Shown here: positions 16,623 to 21,625 of the stretch, one piece after another
How positions within the stretch are numbered: position 1 is the stretch's first letter
Layout of the letters: each line of letters starts with the position of its first letter
NCBI GenBank assembly: GCA_040235415.1
Contig: JBECKR010000092.1
Location: 1-21,625 of the forward strand
DNA: 21,625 nt
Source of the DNA: JBECKR01 sp040235415
GTDB lineage: Bacteria; Acidobacteriota; Polarisedimenticolia; Polarisedimenticolales; Polarisedimenticolaceae
Direction of reading: 5' to 3'
Position numbers and translations under genes: made by a program
The notes under the pieces: generated by a model
What the model was told of the DNA's origin: nothing
The model's database searches: none
What the model saw: the letters and a program-made list of their open reading frames with translations, nothing else

Positions 16623-16722
16623 GAGCTTCCCCCGATCTCGGTCGCCCCCTAGCATACGGCGTCGGGGCTCGGGCGACCCACCAGCCGGAAGTCCCGGGGA
16701 GGACCTCACGGACATGCTCGAC
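16623..16722. repeat. Duplicated upstream segment, copy 2 (intact divergent promoter region)
   Basis: This copy lies between the divergent small helical gene and the cytochrome gene and contains the cytochrome ribosome-binding site (GGGGAGG, 16696-16702) and start codon (16714). The best conserved part relative to copy 1 is AGCATACGGCGTCGGGG (16651-16667). Read on the minus strand it gives TATGCT, a weak -10-like hexamer, and on the plus strand TAGCAT; neither has a clear -35. Confidence 0.7.
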
Positions 16723-17514
16723 GCTCGTCGGATCGTGCCGCACGCCTCGCTCGTGGCGCTCGTCGCCGCCCTCGCTCTCTCGCCCGGCGCCGCCGCCGAG
16801 CCGTCCTGGAGCTGGCCGGAGCGGGCCGAGAACCTCCAGGTCCTGCCCAAGGAGACGACGGCCGCGGAGCTCCGGGCGACGATGCGCGGCTTCGTGCGCG
16901 GCCTCGGCGTGCGCTGCGTGTTCTGCCACGTCGGCGAGGAGGGCAAGCCCCTCGCCACGTTCGACTTCGCTTCGGACGAGAACGCGAAGAAGAAGACCGC
17001 GCGCCTCATGATGCGGATGGTCCGGGAGGTCGAAGGGCGTCTCGCGGCGGTCGAGCCGTCGGGGCCGGAGCGCATCGAGATCCGCTGCGCGACGTGCCAC
17101 CACGGCGTGCCGCGGCCGGCCGATCTCGAGACCGAGCTTCTCGACGCCTACGCGGCGAGCGGCATCGACGCCGCGCTCGCCCGCTACCGCGAGTTGCGGG
17201 AGCGGTTCTACGGACGCGCGGCGTATGACTTCGGGGAGCGGTCACTCAACGCCGTCGGGTACGCGCTGCTTCGCCGGGGCGACCGGGACGCCGCCCTGCG
17301 CGTGTTCACGCTGAACACCGAGGAGCACCCCGACTCGGGCAACGTGTGGGACAGCCTCGCCGAGACGTACGCGGCGGCCGGCGGAACCGAGCAGGCGGTC
17401 GTGTACTACCAGAAGTCGCTCGAGGTCGACCCGTCGAACACGAACGCGGCGGAGAAGCTCCGCGCTCTGAGAGCGCCGGGAGCGTCAGGGACATTCCTCG
17501 AAAAGGCCCCATAG
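16714..17514 (+). CDS. Exported dihaem c-type cytochrome (reaction-centre cytochrome c-like) with C-terminal TPRs
   Basis: The 266-residue protein has a signal peptide (about 1-28, ending GAAAEPS) and two haem-binding motifs, CVFCH (68-72) and CATCH (125-129). The segment NLQVLPKETTAAELRATMRG (40-59) directly before the first motif, with Met57 placed to be an axial ligand and a second Met-rich helix (LMMRMV, 98-103) before the second motif, is the pattern of photosynthetic reaction-centre-type cytochrome c subunits. These also occur in non-phototrophic Acidobacteriota. Residues about 170-250 form two TPR-like helical repeats (ALLRRGDRDAALRVF and AAAGGTEQAVVYYQ). Haem is expected to be attached in the periplasm. 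The last codons (GTFLEKAP and stop) lie in palindromic copy C. A physiological partner is not visible here. Confidence 0.88.
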   Translation: MLDARRIVPHASLVALVAALALSPGAAAEPSWSWPERAENLQVLPKETTAAELRATMRGFVRGLGVRCVFCHVGEEGKPLATFDFASDENAKKKTARLMMRMVREVEGRLAAVEPSGPERIEIRCATCHHGVPRPADLETELLDAYAASGIDAALARYRELRERFYGRAAYDFGERSLNAVGYALLRRGDRDAALRVFTLNTEEHPDSGNVWDSLAETYAAAGGTEQAVVYYQKSLEVDPSNTNAAEKLRALRAPGASGTFLEKAP

Positions 17515-17558
17515 CTCGATCCGCGCTTATCGAATTCGAACATTCCGAGGAATGTCCC
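17488..17558. repeat. Palindromic intergenic repeat, copy C (overlaps both flanking gene ends)
   Basis: GGGACATTCCTCG (17488-17500) pairs exactly with CGAGGAATGTCCC (17546-17558) around a 45-base centre holding the palindrome TCGAATTCGA (17530-17539). The cytochrome stop (17512-17514) and the RluA-family stop (17527-17529) both lie in the centre, so the element supplies the C-terminal codons and stops of two convergent genes. Confidence 0.88.
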
Positions 17559-18450
17559 CACGCCGGAGAGCGGGCGGGGGGGCGCACGCGATCGTGACGC
17601 GCCGCGACTCGCGGGGATGATCGAAGGTCAACTCCGCCGCGTGCAGGAGGTAGCCCGTGTCGCCCGGAACGGCGCTCGAGTCCGGAGCCGGGCCGCTGCC
17701 CGCGACGTAGAGCGGGTCGCCGACGAGCGGATGGCCGGCCGCGGCGAGGTGGATCCGGATCTGGTGCGGCCGGCCGGTGGCGATGGCGACGTCGCACAGG
17801 AACGCGTCGGCGCGGCGCTCGAGCACCTCGACCCGCGTCGTCGAAGGCTTCCCGCCGATCGCGACGGCGTGGACGGATCCGAGCGTGGGATGCGGTACGC
17901 GGCCGATCGGATCGGTGACGACCCGCGAGCTCCAGACCGGATCGCCGGAGGCGAGCGCGCGGTAGCGCTTGTCGACCGCCCCCGCGGCCCAGCTTCGCGA
18001 CAGCCGCAACCGTGCCAGGTCGGTCCGCGCGAACAGCACGACCCCCGACGTGCCGCGGCCGAGCCGGTGGAGCGGCGAGGCTTCCGGATACCGGCGCCGC
18101 ACGAGGCGCAGCAGCGTAGACTCGAGAAAGCCGCCGCCGGGGAGCGTCGGCAGGCCGGACGGCTTGGCGACGCCGAGCAGGTCGTCGTCGCGGTAGAGCA
18201 CCGCGAAGCAGGCCGGAGCCTCCGGCTCGTTCCAGGGCGGCCGCCGCCACACCAGGATCCCGCCGCGCCGCAACACGGCGTCCGGATGCACCGGCCGCCC
18301 GTCGACGCGCAGGCGGCCGGCCTCGGCGCGCGCCCGCCACGCCGCCTCGTCCGAATGCCGGTAGCGTCGCGTGAGGTACGCGACCACCGTCACGCCGTCG
18401 GCATCCGCTCCGAGACGCTCTCGATAGTCGAACCCGCGGTTCCACGCCAT
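17527..18450 (-). CDS. RluA-family pseudouridine synthase-like protein with Gly in place of the catalytic Asp
   Basis: The 307-residue protein has an N-terminal S4-like RNA-binding region (about 19-70) and an RluA-type catalytic fold: LLGVAKPSGLPTLPGGG (91-107), PLHRLGRGTSGVVLFA (126-141), KRYRAL (161-166) with the usual Tyr163, and TGRPHQIRIHLAAAGHPLVG (225-244). The motif that is normally HRLDxxTSG, whose Asp attacks the uridine, reads HRLGRGTSG: Gly131 is encoded by GGC, read directly from the sequence. I recall the same HRLG form in some plant RluA-like proteins, so it may mark a subfamily. The last residues (about 298-307, GDIPRNVRIR) are encoded by palindromic copy C. The start at 18450 has no good ribosome-binding site; a TAGCAT hexamer 7 bases before it would allow a leaderless mRNA. 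Confidence 0.85.
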   Translation of the reverse strand: MAWNRGFDYRERLGADADGVTVVAYLTRRYRHSDEAAWRARAEAGRLRVDGRPVHPDAVLRRGGILVWRRPPWNEPEAPACFAVLYRDDDLLGVAKPSGLPTLPGGGFLESTLLRLVRRRYPEASPLHRLGRGTSGVVLFARTDLARLRLSRSWAAGAVDKRYRALASGDPVWSSRVVTDPIGRVPHPTLGSVHAVAIGGKPSTTRVEVLERRADAFLCDVAIATGRPHQIRIHLAAAGHPLVGDPLYVAGSGPAPDSSAVPGDTGYLLHAAELTFDHPRESRRVTIACAPPPALRRGDIPRNVRIR

Positions 18451-18473
18451 CCCGACGATGCTACCGCCGAAAC

Positions 18474-18550
18474 CGGGGACATTCCCCTATTCCCCTATTC
18501 CGCGATTCCGACGGCCTCCGTCGAGCGAGGAAAATCGGGGAATGTCCCCG
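18474..18550. repeat. Palindromic intergenic repeat, copy D
   Basis: CGGGGACATTCCCC (18474-18487) and GGGGAATGTCCCCG (18537-18550) form an exact 14-base inverted repeat with a 49-base centre. The left side also has a short tandem duplication of ATTCCCCT (18481-18496). It sits between the spondin gene stop (7 bases from the right arm) and the RluA-family start (23 bases from the left arm), so a stem here could end transcription from the spondin gene. Confidence 0.88.
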
Positions 18551-18557
18551 ATTCCGG

Positions 18558-19259
18558 TCAGGGAAGCGGCTCGACGGTGAGGCGAACGACCGGGTTGCGC
18601 CAGTCGGTCGCGGCCGGGTCGAGATCGCCGATGCCGTGGATCCCGGCGTGGACGTGCACGAACCCCTCGGCGCCGTCCGTGTGGCGCACGCCGGCGTTGC
18701 CGCACGGCGGGCCCGGGATCTCGGCGCACATCTCCGTGTTCGCCTCGGTCCCGGCGTCGTAGGCGTTGCCGTAGGCGACCTCGGCCCGCCGCGCGCGCGA
18801 CACCAGCGGACGCCGCGTGGCGATCCCCGGAGCCTCGGCGACGTGCGCACCGAAGAAGCCGTCGTTCGTCGTCACGAGCATGCCGACCGCGGTGATCACC
18901 CCGCTCGGCCCGGCCGCGTGCAGCACGACGCTGCGCGACTGTCCCGGGGGAATCGGGCCGTCCGCGATCGCGACGTCGTACACCCCGGCGGTCGTGCGCA
19001 GCAGCGCCGCGAGCGGATCGGCCATGCCGTCCTCGGCCAGCGCCGCGAGCTCGTCGCTCGCCGGCTCGCCGACCCGGAACACCGCGACGTCGTCGTCGTG
19101 CAGCGCCACGACCGGCGGGCTGAAAACCTGGCCGCGCGTGAGGTTCGTGATCGTGACGCGGTACGCCCTGTCCGCGGCCGCCGCCGAGGTCATGGCGAGC
19201 AGGAACGTCGCGGCCGAGACGGCCGCGACCGTCGCGAGACGTGCTTTTCGAAGATTCAT
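18558..19259 (-). CDS. Exported spondin-domain protein
   Basis: The 233-residue protein has a signal peptide (about 1-29, ending TSAAAAD) followed by one spondin N-type domain over nearly the whole length. Recognisable segments are YRVTITNLTRGQVFSPPVVA (33-52), SDELAALAEDGMADPLAALL (68-87), a central GQSRSVVL, the loop TNDGFFG (131-137), NAYDAGTEANTE (165-176) and a C-terminal VHVHAGIHGI (201-210). Two Cys (178, 186) flank GPP and may pair. In animals the domain belongs to the matrix protein F-spondin; bacterial versions are common but have no established function. ATG at 19259 has AGGAGGAT 7 bases upstream. It follows the two-component genes on the same strand after a 116-base gap holding an 11-base direct repeat, so control by that system is plausible. 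Confidence 0.87.
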   Translation of the reverse strand: MNLRKARLATVAAVSAATFLLAMTSAAAADRAYRVTITNLTRGQVFSPPVVALHDDDVAVFRVGEPASDELAALAEDGMADPLAALLRTTAGVYDVAIADGPIPPGQSRSVVLHAAGPSGVITAVGMLVTTNDGFFGAHVAEAPGIATRRPLVSRARRAEVAYGNAYDAGTEANTEMCAEIPGPPCGNAGVRHTDGAEGFVHVHAGIHGIGDLDPAATDWRNPVVRLTVEPLP

Positions 19260-19337
19260 CGTGATCCTCCTCATCTGTCGATCGGCCGCATCGGGCCGGC
19301 GCCCCGACCGGGGCTCCTCCCTCCACGCTAGCGGCTC

Positions 19338-19370
19338 GGAGATCACGAGCGACTCAACGGGAGATCACGA
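19338..19370. promoter_or_regulatory. 11-base direct repeat with 22-base period upstream of the spondin gene
   Basis: GGAGATCACGA occurs at 19338-19348 and again at 19360-19370, identical and with starts 22 bases apart, two helical turns. A reverse-orientation near copy, TCGTGATC followed by CTCC, lies at 19259-19270 over the spondin ribosome-binding site and start. OmpR-type regulators bind tandem direct repeats on one DNA face, so this is a candidate site for the response regulator encoded nearby. Direct evidence is only the repeat. Confidence 0.5.
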
Positions 19371-19375
19371 ATCGG

Positions 19376-20842
19376 TCACGTTCGCGACGGGAGGTCGAAG
19401 CGGAAGCTCGATCCGCCCCCCGCGCGGATCGCCGCGGCGATGTGTCCTCCGTGCATCTCGACGATGCGCCGGGCGATCGCGAGACCGAGGCCCGAGCCGG
19501 ACGCGTCCGCGTCGTCCCGCCGGCTCCGCCAGAAGCGATCGAAGACGTGAGGAAGCTCGTCGGGCGCGATGCCGCAACCCGTGTCCTCGACGGCAACCTC
19601 GACGCGTCGCTCGGCGCATTCCACCCCGACGTGGACCGTCCCGCCGGTCGGCGTGTGCCGCAGCCCGTTGTCCACGAGGTTCGTGAGCACGCGCTCGATC
19701 AGCCCGATGTCGGCGTCGACGAACGGGAACTCGTCGCCGACCTCCATCTCGAGCCGGACCCCGCGCGCGTCCGCGGCCCCGCGGAACTTCTGGACGACGT
19801 CCTGCACGAGCTCCGCGATCGGAAACGACTCGGTCGCGACCGGCGCCCGCAGCGCGTCGAGCTTCGCGAGCTCGAAAAGGTCGTCGATGAGCCGGCCGAG
19901 CCGCTCGGCATGCCGCGACGCGATCGCGAGGTACTCGCTCCGCCGTATGGGGTCGGCGGACGCGCCGTCGAGCCGCAGCGTGTCGAGGTAGCCGCGCAGC
20001 GCCGCGAGCGGGGTTCGGAGATCGTGCGAGACGCTCGCCACCAGATCGCGCCGTTCCGCGTCCGTGCGCTCGAGCGTCTCGACCTGCTCGCGAATGCGGC
20101 CCGCCATGCGCTCGAACGCCGAACGCAGCCGCTCGATCTCGTCCCCCGCGGCCGGCTCGCCCGCGGCACCGTGGGATCGCGCAAGCACGTCGCGCTCGAA
20201 CGCCTCGATCTCACCGGTCAGCCGGCGGACCGGCCGCGTGATGCGGCGGAACAGGACGAGGCCGGCCGCGAGCCCGACGACGACGGCTGCGACGACGATC
20301 GCCGCGCCGAGGCGCAGCACGTAGCTCGCCGCGAACGCCCGGGCCGCGGAGTCGTACTTCATGCCGCCGAGAACGACGTAGAGGTAGCCGTCGACCCGGC
20401 CGTCCGAGACGAGCGGAGCCACCGAGAACGCCTTGCGGCGGGCCGGATGCCGCGGATCGTCGCCCAAGATCGGATAGTCGCCGCGCTTCGCGAGGAATCG
20501 CCGTATCGGATCGATCGCCACGCGATGCCGGGCCACCGAGCCGGGCGGCGCCGAGAACGCCAGGATCGATCCCGAGGCGTCGAGGAGGTAGATCTCGATC
20601 GCGGGATTGATCACCATCATCATGTGGAGCGCTTGCTCGAGCGCGGGACGGTTGACGCGGCCGTCGCGCATCAGCGGAAGCTCGGCGGCGAGATGGTCGG
20701 CGAGCGACGCGTTGAGCTCCTGGTCGACCTCCTCGCGGTACCGCTCGGAGGCCCACAGCGTGACGCCGAGGTACGCGCCGCCGAGCAGCGCCACGATCCC
20801 GACCAGCACCGCGGCGAGCCGCGCGTAGAGCGTTCGGGGCAC
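19376..20842 (-). CDS. Membrane sensor histidine kinase of the two-component system
   Basis: The 488-residue kinase has TM1 (about 8-30), an extracytoplasmic sensor region (31-175, with INPAIEIYLLDASGSILAF at 78-96 resembling a PAS/Cache-like strand pattern), TM2 (about 176-198), a HAMP domain (199-253), a HisKA domain with phospho-acceptor His273 in SVSHDLRTPLAAL, and a HATPase_c domain with N-box LTNLVDNGLRHTP (386-398), G1 VEDTGCGI (418-425), F-box VFDRFWRS (433-440) and G2 GSGLGLAI (449-456). All catalytic boxes are intact. The start is GTG at 20842, two bases after the response regulator stop, with no strong ribosome-binding site, so translation is probably coupled. The signal it senses cannot be read from the sequence. 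Confidence 0.95.
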   Translation of the reverse strand: MPRTLYARLAAVLVGIVALLGGAYLGVTLWASERYREEVDQELNASLADHLAAELPLMRDGRVNRPALEQALHMMMVINPAIEIYLLDASGSILAFSAPPGSVARHRVAIDPIRRFLAKRGDYPILGDDPRHPARRKAFSVAPLVSDGRVDGYLYVVLGGMKYDSAARAFAASYVLRLGAAIVVAAVVVGLAAGLVLFRRITRPVRRLTGEIEAFERDVLARSHGAAGEPAAGDEIERLRSAFERMAGRIREQVETLERTDAERRDLVASVSHDLRTPLAALRGYLDTLRLDGASADPIRRSEYLAIASRHAERLGRLIDDLFELAKLDALRAPVATESFPIAELVQDVVQKFRGAADARGVRLEMEVGDEFPFVDADIGLIERVLTNLVDNGLRHTPTGGTVHVGVECAERRVEVAVEDTGCGIAPDELPHVFDRFWRSRRDDADASGSGLGLAIARRIVEMHGGHIAAAIRAGGGSSFRFDLPSRT

Positions 20843-20844
20843 CG

Positions 20845-21570
20845 TCAGGGCCGTTCCGCGAACTTGTACCCGACGCCCCAGACCGTCAGGACGTAGCGCG
20901 GCCGCGCCGGGTCGTCCTCGATCTTGGAACGAAGGCGGTTGATGTGGACGTTGACGGTGTGCTCGTAGCCGCCGTTACGGTACCCCCACACGCGATCGAG
21001 GAGCTCGGTGCGGGTGAGCACGCGACCGGGGTTGCGCGCGAAGTGCGCGAGGAGGTCGAACTCGCGGGGGGTCAGCTCGACCGGCTCGCCGCGGATCGAG
21101 ACCTCGCGCCTCGGCGGAGACACGACGAGCTCACCCGCGCGGATTTCCTCCGGGTCCCGCGCTGCCGCGAGCGCCTCGAGATCGCGCCGCCGGAAGATCG
21201 CGCGAACGCGCGCCACGAGCTCGCGGATGCCGAAGGGCTTGCCGAGGTAGTCGTCCGCGCCGAGCTCGAGCCCGAGCACCCGGTCGGTCTCCGAGGTGCG
21301 CGCGGTGAGCATCAAGACCGGCGCGACGCAGCCCCGCTCGCGCATCGTCCGGCAGACGTCGAGTCCATCGAGTCCCGGAAGCGACAGGTCGAGCACGACG
21401 AGGTCGTAGCTCCCCCCGAGCGCCCTGCGGAGCCCCTCGCGCCCGTCGTACGAGAGCTCGACCTCGCAACCGCCCCCCGCGAGGTGCAGGCGCACGAGCC
21501 GGGCGAGGTCGCGGTCGTCCTCGACGACGAGCACGCGTCGCGCGCCCGCCGCGGCTCGGGGCTCGCTCAA
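20845..21570 (-). CDS. OmpR/PhoB-family response regulator
   Basis: With the TTG start the protein has 241 residues. The receiver domain (about 11-128) shows VLVVEDD (acidic pair Asp18/Asp19), phospho-acceptor Asp61 in VVLDLSLPG, Thr89 in MLTART and Lys111 in GKPF. The winged-helix DNA-binding domain (about 146-240) shows VELTPREFDLLAHFARNPGR, TRTELLDRVWG, the recognition helix region HTVNVHINRLRSKIE and the wing VLTVWGVGYKF. TTG at 21570 is preferred over an in-frame GTG at 21591 because GGGAGGG stands 6 bases before the TTG, whereas nothing suitable precedes the GTG. It forms an operon with the kinase gene. Its targets are unknown; the direct repeat before the spondin gene is a candidate. 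Confidence 0.94.
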   Translation of the reverse strand: MSEPRAAAGARRVLVVEDDRDLARLVRLHLAGGGCEVELSYDGREGLRRALGGSYDLVVLDLSLPGLDGLDVCRTMRERGCVAPVLMLTARTSETDRVLGLELGADDYLGKPFGIRELVARVRAIFRRRDLEALAAARDPEEIRAGELVVSPPRREVSIRGEPVELTPREFDLLAHFARNPGRVLTRTELLDRVWGYRNGGYEHTVNVHINRLRSKIEDDPARPRYVLTVWGVGYKFAERP

Positions 21571-21576
21571 GGGTCT

Positions 21577-21583
21577 CCCTCCC
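21577..21583 (-). promoter_or_regulatory. Ribosome-binding site deciding a TTG start for the response regulator
   Basis: On the minus strand GGGAGGG lies 6 bases before TTG (21568-21570). This position is inside the coding region if the GTG at 21589-21591 were the start, which argues for the shorter protein. Confidence 0.6.
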
Positions 21584-21625
21584 GTCCTCACGATCTAACG
21601 GGAGCCGCCCGTGTCGAATTCCCGG

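Noticed and set aside
2960..18550. The recurring GGGGAC...GTCCCC palindromes as a CRISPR array
   Set aside because: They are widely and irregularly spaced between genes, inverted rather than direct, and no cas gene is present.
21598..21612. ACGGG-AGCCG-CCCGT inverted repeat before the response regulator gene
   Set aside because: Arms of 5 bases are expected by chance in this composition, and no second copy supports it as an operator.

Overview
The window is strongly GC-rich bacterial chromosomal DNA with twelve recognisable protein genes, one of them cut by the left edge. The mix is a reaction-centre-type dihaem cytochrome c with TPRs, a DUF4412 protein, very long secreted proteases built from beta-sandwich modules, a small sll1863-like protein and a bacterial spondin-domain protein. 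This best fits an Acidobacteriota-like soil or sediment lineage, but it is an inference from gene content; no rRNA or tRNA gene is present to prove it. I see no prophage, insertion sequence, CRISPR array or integrase.

Layout. 1-219 (-) is the N-terminus of a SARP/BTAD-type regulator, divergent from an APC amino-acid permease (432-1859, +) and a Rv2258c-like SAM methyltransferase (1883-2953, +), which look like one operon. On the minus strand follow a zinc carboxypeptidase of family M14 (3057-6014) and, upstream of it, a 2498-residue subtilase (6152-13648) whose C-terminal part is four copies of a module of about 430 residues. The two form an apparent secreted-protease unit. asnA (aspartate-ammonia ligase, 14075-15211, -) lies upstream. 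Next come a DUF4412 lipoprotein-like or periplasmic protein (15389-16090, -), a small charged helical protein (16299-16562, -) and a divergent cytochrome c (16714-17514, +). The right part has an RluA-family protein (17527-18450, -), a spondin-domain secreted protein (18558-19259, -), and an OmpR-type response regulator / histidine kinase pair (20845-21570 and 19376-20842, -).

Three things are not explained by the genes. (1) Four copies of a palindromic GGGGAC...GTCCCC element sit within about 10 bases of gene 3' ends, and one supplies the last codons and stops of two convergent genes; this looks like a REP/BIME-type intergenic repeat family. (2) The region between the small helical gene and the cytochrome gene exists in a second, truncated copy upstream of the DUF4412 gene, including a fossil start codon that runs straight into one of the palindromic elements. 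(3) An exact 11-base direct repeat with a 22-base period lies between the histidine kinase gene and the spondin gene, a plausible binding site for the adjacent response regulator. In addition, the RluA-family protein has Gly where the catalytic Asp of HRLD normally is.
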